A stretch of 64,000 nt of DNA from Stenogyne calaminthoides (lineage: Eukaryota > Streptophyta > Magnoliopsida > Lamiales > Lamiaceae): NCBI GenBank assembly GCA_037126765.1, contig JBBCBC010000012.1, positions 11,842,001 through 11,906,000 on the forward strand, read 5' to 3'. Within the stretch, counting starts at the first letter, position 1, and every line of letters begins with the position of its first letter. The notes beneath the pieces are model-generated. The model saw only the letters and a program-made list of their open reading frames with translations. It did not search any database and was not told the origin of the DNA. The position numbers were made by a program, and so were the translations under genes. Positions 34,096 through 43,698 of the stretch are shown here, in pieces.

Positions 34096-34149
34096 AAATT
34101 GGTGCTTTCATTGAGAGTATTTGAGAATCGCGATTGAAAATCTTCTACC

Positions 34150-34587
34150 ATGTCAGTAACCGATCGTGAACAGATTGAGTTGGAGACGAGACTTGATTTG
34201 TAGGAGACCGGGTTCATCAGCATGAGTTGTAAGTTTGACACTGTTGGTCAATCGTTGAAAAACGTAGAGCGCATGATGGGGAAGCTGCTCCGCCGGCGAA
34301 TGTTTCTAAGTATTCGTCAGAAAAATCCCCGCACCGGCCTTGTCTTCACCGGAGAAGACATCCTCACGACGTCACTGCCACAAATCGCCGTACCATCACC
34401 CTCCACCACACCACAAGCCGTTGCATACGGCGATGCACCACCGCGTACCACTCGCCACCACCGCCTGTTACACCTCCACTTCCAGTTTGCACCACCACCG
34501 TGCCACCACCATCAGACACCATCACTCTACAACCAAGCTCGCAAACAGCCCCACTGCCTTCCGCCGCTCTGCACGCCGCTGCAGTGA
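34150..34587 (+). pseudogene. Element 1 gag-like N-terminal frame (one stop codon)
   Basis: It starts MSVTDREQIELETRLDL, then a TAG, then continues in the same frame from 34222 as MSCKFDTVGQSLKNVERMMG. It is collinear with the minus-strand frame of element 2 (MSLTDCQQIEVETRLDLLET...), where the stop is absent. Heptad-like spacing of hydrophobic residues suggests a short coiled coil. A Pro/His/Thr-rich stretch follows. Whether it is a gag relic is inferred from its position just after the primer-binding region. Confidence 0.6.
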
Positions 34588-35237
34588 AACGTAAAATCCA
34601 TGGAGAAGAGTTCACGCCTGATGCCCTAATTCAGAGTGGGCCTACTTTCATGGAAGGTAAATTGAAAGTTAATTTTGGGTCTGCAAATTTAATTAGACAC
34701 TTTGGGCATGTTGAGGGTTACACGAATTGGGCTTCTATTCATGACAGAGACTCAATTTCTAATATTAATTTGATTCATGTTGGGCCCAAACTTTGTATTG
34801 AGAATTCAGAATTCTTTAATGCTGGGCCCGCTATATTTGATGGGTTTGCTGAACCGGATTTATTCGTTGATCCATCTGGGCCTTTGAGTGAGTTTGACTA
34901 TGATGCTTTTGATGATTTTTGTGAAGATGGGTTGATAGAATTTTTGGAAGGGTTTAAGCTTTGGAATGATAAGGAGAACTTCGGGCCTTTTACTTCTGAT
35001 GGGATGGACCGTTTTACCGAATCTCCATATTATGATGGACCACCTATCTATGATGAAGAGCCCATAATTGATTTTGTGCCTCCTATTTTTTATGACGAGT
35101 TTGAAGACAATCCATGTGAAATTGTTGATATGGAACATGGTGACGATGCAATTCTTCAGGGAATTGATATGACATCCGCCGAGTCCTACCTCGATGATGA
35201 TAAAGGTTTTGACTCCCATAATAATTTTTATAATTAA
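34500..35237 (+). CDS. Element 1 acidic GP-motif protein (function unknown)
   Basis: An open frame of 245 codons; the start is uncertain because the upstream frame shifts, and homology with element 2 is convincing only from about 34.63 kb onward. The product is acidic, with recurring 'GP' (VGPKL, AGPAIF, SGPLSEF, FGPF) and a C-terminal YDGPPIYDEEPIIDFVPPIF followed by FEDNPCEIVDM. The last block is kept in element 2, so it is a family feature. There are no catalytic motifs of protease, RT or integrase. It might be the C-terminal part of a gypsy polyprotein retained after internal deletion, or a separate small protein. Confidence 0.6.
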   Translation: MPPPSDTITLQPSSQTAPLPSAALHAAAVKRKIHGEEFTPDALIQSGPTFMEGKLKVNFGSANLIRHFGHVEGYTNWASIHDRDSISNINLIHVGPKLCIENSEFFNAGPAIFDGFAEPDLFVDPSGPLSEFDYDAFDDFCEDGLIEFLEGFKLWNDKENFGPFTSDGMDRFTESPYYDGPPIYDEEPIIDFVPPIFYDEFEDNPCEIVDMEHGDDAILQGIDMTSAESYLDDDKGFDSHNNFYN

Positions 35238-35443
35238 TGATAGTTATTTTGCTGGCAGTACTATGAAAAATCCTCGCTATCGCCTTAAGGTTTTTTGCCA
35301 CACCCGAACAACTGATAATTTTGAGCTCAATAATTTGGTGGCAAGTAGTCTGTGATTAGATAAAGGGGAGCATTTAGGCTCAATAAGAGAGCGTTCCCAA
35401 AATTGGTCCTTGAGGACAAGGACGATCTTGAAGGGGACGGGAA

Positions 35444-35887
35444 TGATGCGATCGAGAGTTTTGGGCCTAGAATTATCAAAGATACTGTCCCAAATTTCGC
35501 AAGATGTGGTAAGATGCGATATTGGATTTGTCCCACAAATATTCCCAGATTTGCAAGGTCGCAAGATTTGTCAAGATATCACAAGAATTGCAAGATTATC
35601 CTAGATTTATTATTTGTTTATTTAATTTTCAGTTTTTGTCCTTTAAATTCATAGTTATCGAGTCAGTTAGATAGATTTGCTAGATTTGGTCCTTTTTAGA
35701 TTAGGAGTAATCCTTTTTATCTATAAATATGTAGTGAACGTTTTTTCTTTGGCATAATGAATAAAATTAACTTTTCTTTGGCTTGAGCCAAGGCGTCGAT
35801 TTTATCGTGTTTTATATTCGTTCTCCTGCTAGCTAGTCTGCGCTAGGGCGACGAATTTATCGTGTTTCCAAATTGCGGTTCTCATCA
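35444..35887 (+). repeat. Element 1, 3-prime LTR
   Basis: 444 bp, TGATGCGATCGAG to TTCTCATCA, preceded by the polypurine tract at 35430-35443. It includes 'tatctataaatatgtagtga' and AATAAA. Downstream of AATAAA it differs from the 5-prime LTR in a short variable patch. Confidence 0.93.
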
Positions 35888-35989
35888 CAATGTTAGAGCT
35901 TTAGTCATTTATATACCTCAAAATTTTCATTTTCATTGTTATTGAGAGGAAATTTGACTAAATTTTCAGAAAATAGTTGGGAGTTGATG

Positions 35990-36704
35990 AGGTTGTGTGC
36001 TGTCGCCAGCACAGAAAAATAAATAAAATACCTTGACTATCCCACTAGTGTGTAGGATAAGTCAGGGTCGATCCATCAGGAAATAGAGAGATTAAATTTA
36101 TAATTCGTGTACTAAAACAATAATAAAAGGAGGTAGGGGGGAGGGGTTTAGATGATTAGTTTATACTTAACTAATGAAAAGAAAAATGAAAAGAAAAATG
36201 CAATGGAAGTGAATTTCTAGCTCTCGGGTGGCTTCCCCCTAAATGAAATGATTAATTTGATTAAACAATATACGAAATCCTTAACTTTACTCGAATCTTG
36301 CCCTTAAATTAGTGGTACGATCAAACTAGTTCGAATTCTTAAGTTTAATTAATAAAGAAATACGATTTCTTATTAACCTATTCCAAAAATAACCTTATTA
36401 TAACCCGGAAGTTATACCCCGGACAACAAGTAAATAATAACGCTTAAAGCAATAAACAATCACAAAAGACAATGTTCACCGAAAAGGTTACGTCTAGGGG
36501 CAATACCAAGCAAAATACTATATGCCTAGAGTCTAAGATTTCCAACCCTTTCGTCTATTTATAAACATACAATCAGGCCGTGAGCCCTACTGGGCCTGGT
36601 CAAGAAACCCTAGATGCTACGCCTTCAGGGATAATTACGGCTGTTTCGTCGATCATCGCCTTGATTCTCGCCGGAAATCCCTCCTGGCAATTTGCTTTCC
36701 ATAG
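35990..36704 (-). mobile_element. Ty3/gypsy-like LTR/UTR fragment interrupted by element 2
   Basis: It contains 'gtgtaggataagtcagggtcgatcc', text typical of large plant gypsy elements, and a long stretch without coding capacity, then GC-richer sequence that continues on the other side of element 2 (39111 onward). The homology with 40.74-40.96 kb ends at about 35.98 kb, so an insertion edge lies there. The family and exact ends are not determined. Confidence 0.35.
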
Positions 36705-36709
36705 GTATC

Positions 36710-37174
36710 TGATGAGAATCGGGATTTGGGAACACGATAAATTCGTCGCCCTAGAGCAGGCTAGCAGGAGAACAAATAGAAACACGATAAAATCATCGCC
36801 TAAGCGCATGCTAGCAAGAGATCGATTGATTTTTTGACAAAGTTGCCAAAGAAAAATTAATTTTATTAATTGATAAGAAGGAAAAAACGTACATAGCTTG
36901 CTTAAATAGACGAAGGACCAAACCTAATCAAAAAAGGACTAAATCTAACCAAATCTAAAAGATATCTTAAAATAAATAAAATAACCGAAAATAAAGGAAA
37001 AAGCAGTAAATCTTGAGTTTCTTGTCCATCTTGCGCAATCTTGCGGATCTTGTTGTATCTTGTGAAATATGGGACAATATCTTTGATAAAAGTGGGACAA
37101 TCTTGCAAGAATCAAAACTGAGACAATATATTTTCTCGCAAGGCTCATTGAGCCCAAAATACTCGTTCGCATCA
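36710..37174 (-). repeat. Element 2, 3-prime LTR (minus strand)
   Basis: On the minus strand it runs TGATGCGAACGAG to GATTCTCATCA. It carries a weak TATA (tctatttaagc) and a polyadenylation-like AATAAAATT. Confidence 0.93.
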
Positions 37175-37327
37175 TTCCCATCCCCTTCAAGGTCGTCCTT
37201 GTCAAGGACCAACTTCGGGAACGCTCTCTCATCGAGCCTAAATGCTCCCCTTAATCTAATCGCCGGTTGCTTCCCACCAAATTAAAGAACTCAAAATCAT
37301 CAGCTGTTTGGGTGTGGCCAAAAACCT

Positions 37328-38008
37328 TCAGGCGATAGTGCAACTTTTCATAGTATTACCAACAAAATAACTATCATTAATTATAAGAAAATAATTATTA
37401 TTATGGGAGCCCAAACCTTTATCATTATTGAGGCGAATTTCGTCAAACATTATCTCAAGGCCCCAAAAATCTGCAGTTTTTTCAACTTTCATATCAAAAA
37501 TTTCACACGGATTGTCTTCAAACTCGACATCGCAAATGGGAGACACAAAATCAATTACGGGCTGCTCTTCTTCGTCGTCATAAATAGGTGGTCCATCGTA
37601 CTCAAAATTCTTAAAAGAATCATTAGATCCTTTTAAAAAAATTGGCTCATTATCCTCAACATCTACAAAATAATTCTCAACACTGCCAGAAAAATTGGAT
37701 CCATCAATCTCAATAGATTCCTCCAAACCTGAATTTTCAAAAAAATAATTAAAATCAATAGAAATAGGCCCAAACTTCTTAATACATGGAAAAGGTCCAA
37801 TATCATCCTTCTTCAAATTAAATTCCGGCCCAATTTCATCATAATTCGAATTAAATTCAGGCCCGAAACAATGAGTATGACTAGACCCAATATGCTTCAA
37901 ATGGAGTGCAGACCCATCACATTCGTCTTGAAATTTCGTGGGTCCCAAATGACTACTTTCATCATCAAGCATAGGTGGCCCAAGCAATTTGTTTCCCATA
38001 ATAGTCAT
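37328..38008 (-). CDS. Element 2 acidic GP-motif protein (function unknown)
   Basis: 226 codons, the homologue of the element 1 acidic frame. It has repeated 'GP' blocks (LGPP, LGPTKF, FGPEF, IGPEF, IGPF) and the conserved YDGPPIYD...IDFVSPI and FEDNPCEIFDM. Its start ATG overlaps the stop of the upstream frame as ATGA, so it may be translated by reinitiation, or the two frames were one polyprotein now split by an indel. No enzyme motif is seen. Confidence 0.6.
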   Translation of the reverse strand: MTIMGNKLLGPPMLDDESSHLGPTKFQDECDGSALHLKHIGSSHTHCFGPEFNSNYDEIGPEFNLKKDDIGPFPCIKKFGPISIDFNYFFENSGLEESIEIDGSNFSGSVENYFVDVEDNEPIFLKGSNDSFKNFEYDGPPIYDDEEEQPVIDFVSPICDVEFEDNPCEIFDMKVEKTADFWGLEIMFDEIRLNNDKGLGSHNNNYFLIINDSYFVGNTMKSCTIA

Positions 38009-38586
38009 AGGCCCAACATTAACATCCTAATTAGAAAGAGGCCCATACCACTTGAGAAGCCCATGTGATGAGAGAAGGTCACGTCGTATGGGTAGGGCAT
38101 CAATTCTGAATTCACCGCAGTCTTCTTCTCCAAGGGCGTGGTCTGAACTATGGCGATCGAACCGGACGCGGTGGTTTGCGGTGTATTTCGATCAGAACGG
38201 TGGTGCGACGCTGGTTGAGCCGTCGCAAGAGTCGGCGGCGGATTGGTGAGGCGCGCTGGTGAAGGGTGATTGATATGGCTATGTTGCAGTGGTTGGACGG
38301 CGATCGGTGGTGCAGTGGGTATGTGGCAGAGGGTTAGGCTGTGATGCCATGAGGTTGTCTTCTCCGGTGAGGATGAGGACCGATGCCGGGATGCTTTTGA
38401 TTTCCTGGATGATGAATCCTTCATCTTGTTCTTCGTAAGTCGTCGAGACAATTTCTCTAACATACGTTCAATATTATCCCGCGATTGACCAACAGTGTTA
38501 ATCTTACTACTCATGCTGATGAATCTGGTCTCCAACAAATCAAGTCTCGTCTCCACCTCAATTTGTTGACAGTCAGTTAATGACAT
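38005..38586 (-). CDS. Element 2 gag-like N-terminal protein
   Basis: The likely start is MSLTDCQQIEVETRLDLLET (ATG at about 38586), just inside the 5-prime LTR (the longer frame to 38715 reads back into the LTR). A predicted coiled coil (RFISMSSKINTVGQSRDNIE then RMLEKLSRRL) is followed by a Lys/Arg/Ser-rich stretch and a Pro/Thr/His-rich low-complexity part. It is collinear with the interrupted frame of element 1. Position and composition suggest a gag relic for nucleic-acid binding or particle association; this is inference. Confidence 0.55.
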   Translation of the reverse strand: MSLTDCQQIEVETRLDLLETRFISMSSKINTVGQSRDNIERMLEKLSRRLTKNKMKDSSSRKSKASRHRSSSSPEKTTSWHHSLTLCHIPTAPPIAVQPLQHSHINHPSPARLTNPPPTLATAQPASHHRSDRNTPQTTASGSIAIVQTTPLEKKTAVNSELMPYPYDVTFSHHMGFSSGMGLFLIRMLMLGL

Positions 38587-38639
38587 GGTAGTAGAATTTC
38601 GATCACAATTCTCAGATACTCTCAATGAAAGCACCAATT

Positions 38640-39105
38640 TGATGAGAACTGCGATTTGGGAACACGATAAATTTGTCGTCCTAGCGTAGGCTAACAGGAG
38701 AACAAATAGAAACATGATAAAATCGTTGCCCCAGTGCAGGCTTGCAGGAGATTGATTGATTTTTTGACAAAGTTGCCAAAGAAAAGTTAATTTTATTAAT
38801 TGATAAGAAGGAAAAAACGTACATAGCTTGCTTAAAGAGAATAAGGACCAAACCTAATTAAAAAATGACTAAATCTAACCAAATCTAAAAGATATCTTAA
38901 AATAAAATAAAATAAAATAATCAAAAATAAAGAAAAAAACAGTAAATCTTGAGTTTCTTGTCCATCTTGCGTAATCTTGCGGATCTTTTTATCTTGTGAA
39001 ATATGGGACAATCCTTTGATAAAAGTGGGACAATCTTGCAAGAATCAAAACTGGGACAATATATTTTCTCATAAGCGATTGTGCCCAAACTCCTCGTTCG
39101 CATCA
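38640..39105 (-). repeat. Element 2, 5-prime LTR (minus strand)
   Basis: On the minus strand it ends GCAGTTCTCATCA followed directly by AATTGGTGCTTTC, which defines the LTR/internal border for the family. Confidence 0.93.
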
Positions 39106-39110
39106 GTATC

Positions 39111-39793
39111 CCGCGACACGCTTGGAACACGTCTCTCGGCAGAAAAAGGATCTCTGCTATATTTACACCGGCCAACCTCACGTGTTTGGCGACCTCGGCA
39201 GTGGCCGCCAAGCCATGCGAGCTCGGCTCATGATTCATCTCTTCAAGCCGCCATGTCCTCCTCTTTCCGTAGCCTTCTGGTCGCCTCGACAGAGCCGACC
39301 TCGACTACTTGGGCCTGGGTGCTAAACCGGGTTTAATCGTAAATGCCATGTCGCCAGCCATGTGGTTGTTGAGCGATCACATGACTACAACAATTGCCCC
39401 TCAGGTCAACAGTTGGCCGACGATATCGACTAGCGACCTGACAAAATCTTACACGATCTTCGACATGCGCATGCTGCCGCCATTCTCGCTCGATCTTCTC
39501 AATAGTCGCCTCGAAAACACGCGACTGATGACGCGGTTGGAAGCTCGCAATGATGGCACGTGCCGCGCACGCACTCGTTCGAATTAACACGCCCAGGTAT
39601 GTGCGCCGCGTGTTCACCACGTGACCCCTCAACTTTGTAAAATCACGGATTTAGCCCCCATTTTTTCAAATAATATTTGCAATATTTCCCCGTCCTTCGT
39701 CTATAAATAAAGGGCGGTTCATCACTTATTCACTTTCGTGCTCACGAATTTTGCTCTCAAGTTTTTGGATCTTATCTTCTCCGGCACACCATT
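39111..39793 (+). other. GC-rich stretch with Pol II-like promoter at its end
   Basis: It continues the host sequence cut by element 2 at 36709. A frame of about 115 codons stays open if element 2 and one TSD copy are removed (36580-36709 plus 39111-39325). There is no recognised domain. Near the right end 'tctataaataaagg' is followed by 'cactttcgtgctcacgaatttt', as in an LTR R region. It may be the remains of a gypsy element. Confidence 0.35.
39702..39709 (+). promoter_or_regulatory. TATA box
   Basis: TATAAATA within 'cgtctataaataaagggcgg'. A hAT has inserted about 95 bp downstream, separating it from whatever it drove. Confidence 0.45.
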
Positions 39794-40664
39794 GTTTCAA
39801 CCAGGGATGAAAATATCCCGATATTTCGCGGATATATCCCATTTTTTAACTATGCGATATGGATTTCGCATGTAAAAATTTTCTTACCGTGAACAATGCA
39901 AATATCTCAAAATATCGCAAAATATCGGGAAATATCGCGATATTATAACAGTTTTCTATATATATTTTCTTGATTTAATTACACCATGGGTATGGGCACT
40001 GATTATAGTGATATGTCTCAAGATTCATATGCTTCTGACACATATGCGAGTTCACAGTTTGATTGGAATACTCAAAATATTTTTCATCGCCCAACTCCTC
40101 AAATGTCTTATGAAGGTCAAAATGCGTATCAACAAAATACTTAGGCCATGAAACAATATTCAATTCATGGTGAAGCAGTTGGAAGAGATAGAGAAACATA
40201 TAAATGGCATGAGCATAATTATATCCATGAGTACTTTAATGTGATGAGTTGGTACCAGTATTGTTTGGATAGAGATGACATTCCATCTTCTATTTTTAAA
40301 CCTCATAGGTTATCATTTTGGTACTAATTATATTTTATAATGTAATTTTAGTCATTTTGTATTTGTATTAATGTATTGTATTGGCAGCTATTTTTTATGA
40401 ACAGTGTTTATATAGTTTATTGCTAATATTTTTTATTTAAATATGTCATTTTATTGTGATTTTAAATGAAATGTTTGCATAATTGTGTGTAATAATAACC
40501 TGTAAAATTTCATATCAAATTTCCAATTTTTTAACATAATTTCCGTCATTTTTTAAAAAAATTTGCTATATCGATATGCGATATCGATATATCCATTGAT
40601 ATATCCGTAAAATTAAGGTTACGATATTACTTGCGATAGCGATATTTTCATCCTTGGTTTCAAC
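39794..40664 (+). mobile_element. hAT element, deletion derivative (with TSD GTTTCAAC)
   Basis: The body is 39802-40656. Its ends are CAGGGATGAAAATATC and, on the reverse strand, CAAGGATGAAAATATC. The exact 8-bp TSD GTTTCAAC is at 39794-39801 and 40657-40664. The subterminal parts are full of 'cgatat' motifs. The inside holds only a transposase-like tail. Further ends of this family lie at 41604 and 54830. Confidence 0.93.
39986..40327 (+). pseudogene. C-terminal tail of a hAT-type transposase ORF (one stop)
   Basis: The frame starts MGMGTDYSDMSQDSYASDTY, reads through to a TAG at 40142, and continues in the same frame to a TAA at 40325 (ending HRLSFWY). The Ser/Asp/Tyr/Asn-rich composition and position near the right TIR fit the tail of a hAT transposase or its partner ORF. 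The BED finger and RNase H-like core are absent. The family call depends on the element ends, not on the peptide itself. Confidence 0.5.
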
Positions 40665-40740
40665 GACTTAATTTGAATTCAAGACTTAATTCTCTTTGAT
40701 TTTTTTCATGTTCTTAACAAGTCATATTTTCTTTAACACT

Positions 40741-40960
40741 TGTTGGATTTGGGACTTCATTTCTCAAATGGGTCGCCTGTGTTGCTGCAACGTTAGAGCT
40801 TTTGTCATTTATATACCTCATAAATTTCATTGTTATACCTCTATTTATTATAACTATATTTGCATGATCCGGCATTTGGGTTTTTGTTTTTGTTTTCTTG
40901 GATCAATTCTGATCAGGAAATTTGACTAAAATTTTCATAAAATAGTTGGAGTTGATGAGA
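40741..40960 (+). repeat. Duplicate of the sequence flanking element 1
   Basis: 'ggatttggg...gggtcgcc.gtg.tgctgcaa' and then 'cgttagagcttttgtcattt' to 'aaaatagttggagttgatga' match 33.63-33.67 plus 35.89-35.98 kb. This copy lacks element 1, so it is an empty site. It carries its own extra patch (40.83-40.91 kb). Confidence 0.8.
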
Positions 40961-41600
40961 TGTTCGACTTTATATATGTTTCTTAGATGTAGTCAGTCAT
41001 ATGATGAACGATGTAAGTTTGTTTGATTCTGAATTTTCATCATCTCTTAATTGTAAACGCAATTCTCCCTTTTCCTTATTTGAAAAATTCAAATATCCTT
41101 GTGATTATCCTGCTGCGTTGTGGAATTTTAAAATACGTACTTAAATTAGAATTTGTTTCCTGATACTTTCTTGTGATTATCAAGTAGGAAACAATTATAC
41201 TTCAATTAGATTTGGTTTAGTATGTTCACGTTATTGGTTTTCATGAACCCTAAAGTCAAGTAAGAAGCATATGAATAGATGATCAAATGAACAAATTAAA
41301 TTAGAAGCGTGAAAAAGAGTCTATCCCATTAATTCACCTTGAGTAGTTGACTCGGTATTCGGATATTATCTGATGGCGGCTTGTAACAGGATTCTACTCT
41401 CATATACTGATTATGGTGCAACTTATTCAGCTTAATGTCAACGTTTTGTAGGTCTCATCATATGGTCTTATAGGTCTAATCTGAGTCTCTTATTATATAT
41501 CGGGTTGAGCCTCCCATTAAATAGGTCAGACTATATCAATTTTTATTTAGGTTGGGCCGGACCAAGTCATAGGACCAAGAGCATAATCTATTTCCACCCT
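40961..41600. other. No gene seen
   Basis: AT-rich sequence without a supported frame or repeat partner in the window. Confidence 0.5.
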
Positions 41601-41603
41601 AAT

Positions 41604-41775
41604 CAAGGATGAAAATATCGTTGTCGCAAGGCACATCACAAACTTAATTTTACAGAAATATCGATGGATATATCAAATCAGACATTGATATTGCAAAACT
41701 TTTCGAAAAATGATGAAAATTATATTGAAAAATAAAAAATTTAACATGAAATTTTATAGATTATTATAACATACT
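41604..41775 (+). mobile_element. hAT terminus (CAAGGATGAAAATATC family), truncated
   Basis: Same end as the 39.8 kb hAT, followed by 'cgatggatatatca' motifs. It is cut by the Stowaway at 41776. No right end is found. Confidence 0.6.
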
Positions 41776-42015
41776 ACTCCCTCCGTCCCAAAGAAACGTG
41801 CACGTTTACTGTTTTCACGTGTTTTTGCGAGCGAGTTTTTTATTAGTATTTGAAATGATAAAATAATTTTTAAAGATGCATGCAATAGATGAGAGGTAGA
41901 TCTATAATACCCCTCTTTAAAAATCACTTTATCATTTGAAATACTAATAAACAACTCGCTCACAAAAACTCGATAATAAAGTAGGTGTGCACGTTTTTAT
42001 GGGACGGAGTTAGTA
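41776..42015. mobile_element. Stowaway-like MITE
   Basis: Left TACTCCCTCCGTCCCAAAGA, right TTATGGGACGGAGTTAGTA (one extra mismatch). Internal inverted repeats: 'gcacgtttactg...aaagtaggtgtgcacg' and 'cgagttttttattagtatttg' against 'aaatactaataaacaactcg', giving a long hairpin. About 240 bp, no coding. Confidence 0.88.
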
Positions 42016-43008
42016 TTATATATATACTAGTAACTGAACCCGTGTGAAGCACGGTTATGATTTCACAAATAATATTATTAAGTCTTTATAAGTATTGGTA
42101 TTAAGGTGTTTTGTCATTCTGAAGAGATAATATTATTGTTATTTTTATTAACGCAATATTTTTCTCAAAGTCGTGATAATATAGATTTTCGAAAAATTTA
42201 TGATAACAAAATCACTCGTGGGCTGAATTCTCAGCCTCCATCATTAGGGGGAGGCCCTTCAAGGAATATTTAATATGAATGAAGTTATTTTCAATGAGAA
42301 TTGAACCCAGGACGTTGGCGTGAGCCTTTTCACTTTGATACCATGAAATAATTGCAACTCTGTAAATAACAAAGAGCTTGTACTTTACATGATCATATTA
42401 CATTATTTTTAAAATAAATTAAAAAGATATATAGGAAATAAAAATAAAAACTTCGGGAAACACATTAGCTTTTAATCAATTCTTAAGATATTATAACTAA
42501 TGCTATAGATTAAAAAAAAATCATAATTATTTATTTAACTATATTTCTTAAATTTTCTAAATGATAAGATCTAACCAATATATATCGAAATAGTTTATTT
42601 CCCAAATCAATTATTATTTATGAATATTTATTCCAAAGATTTTTCTCAAACAATTATTATTTTAATATTTTTAAATAAATTTCTTTAAATAATAAATCCA
42701 CATGATTGTTTATTCCATAGATTTTTTTTTTCAATCCATTATTATTTATTAATATTTTTTCCAGATCGTTTTCCAATTTGGCAATAATATTTTTTGGCAG
42801 ATATAATGCAAGATGTTTTGAGAAATCAATAGATATGATAATGATATTATTTGGAATATATAGATTTGATCATAAATTTATTTGAAATAAAGTATAATAT
42901 TATAAAATATTTTTTATCATTTTGATACATGTATGGAATCAAATTGTGAAATAAATACTCCATCCGTCCCGTGATTACTCCAACACATACCTTATTTGGA
43001 CGTCCGAA

Positions 43009-43475
43009 CATTATGATGAGAACCGCGATCGCAAAACACAAATAATACACAAGGAACGATAATAATTATTGCCCCAACTCAGGTTGGCAAGAAACAATTA
43101 GGTTTTGACAAAGTTGCCAAAGGTTTTTTATTAATTTTCTGCTTTTCAAAACAATGAAAATCGTCCCTAATATTTATAGGACAAAAACAGGACCAAATCT
43201 GCTCCAAAAAGGACCAAATCTCACCCTAAATCTCTAAGTGATAAACTTGAACGAAAATTAAAGGACAAAAACGAAATCTAGCCTATAAAATAAATAAAAA
43301 CAGTAAGATACGATAATCTTGAACTTCCTTGAGGATCTTGCCATATCTTGGAATATATCTTTGAAAATCTTGGGACATTATCTTTGGAAATTGTCAAAGT
43401 GGGACAATTTCCTTGCCACAATACTTGCCGCCCACTCCTCTTTCTTGCAACCCATTTTCCTTGTTCTCATCATTA
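43009..43475 (-). mobile_element. Solo LTR of the element 1/2 family (with TSD CATTA)
   Basis: The body is 43014-43470 (457 bp), TGATGAGAACCGCGATCGC to TTGTTCTCAT, flanked by CATTA at 43009-43013 and 43471-43475. It shares 'ttttgacaaagttgccaaag', 'ggaccaaatct' and 'gtgggacaat' with the element 2 LTRs but is well diverged. There is no internal sequence, so it arose by LTR-LTR recombination. The right border is ambiguous by two bases. Confidence 0.8.
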
Positions 43476-43698
43476 CTGCAACACTCCCAAAATGGAAATA
43501 ACGCACAATACTAACACCTTCACAATATCATTTTATCTTCAAAATTGTCACTCAAATCCCTTCTTTATTTCAACTCAAACCCACTAAAAGTCAACATCTC
43601 CACCTTTAATTACCCACAATACCCCTACTTTATTATACTCAAACCCACTTTTTACTTTTCTTCTTAATTTGCGTGTCATTTTCAATGTTGCAGTCCTC

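Larger units (their letters stand above)
33664..35892 (+). mobile_element. Short non-autonomous LTR retrotransposon, element 1 (with TSD CAATG)
   Basis: The body is 33669-35887, 2.2 kb, flanked by CAATG at 33664-33668 and 35888-35892. The 5-prime LTR starts TGATGCGATCGAGAG, and the 3-prime LTR ends GGTTCTCATCA. The 5-prime LTR lacks the last ten or so bases (ends AAATTGCG). The internal part begins with 'aattggtgctttcattgaga' and ends with a gypsy-like 3-prime text, 'ccttgaggacaagg', then the polypurine tract GAAGGGGACGGGAA. No reverse transcriptase or integrase is present. It encodes gag-like and acidic frames and must rely on enzymes supplied in trans. Confidence 0.93.
36705..39110 (-). mobile_element. 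Short non-autonomous LTR retrotransposon, element 2 (with TSD GTATC)
   Basis: The body is 36710-39105, 2.4 kb, minus strand, flanked by GTATC at 36705-36709 and 39106-39110. LTRs are 465 and 466 bp (36710-37174 and 38640-39105), TGATG...CATCA. It is the same family as element 1 in LTR text, the 'ttggtgctttcattgagag' start, the polypurine tract and protein blocks, but with clear divergence. No polymerase is present. Confidence 0.94.

Noticed and set aside
34340..34594. His/Pro/Thr-rich frame in element 1 as a separate gene
   Set aside because: It is an alternative frame through the low-complexity linker between the gag-like and acidic parts.
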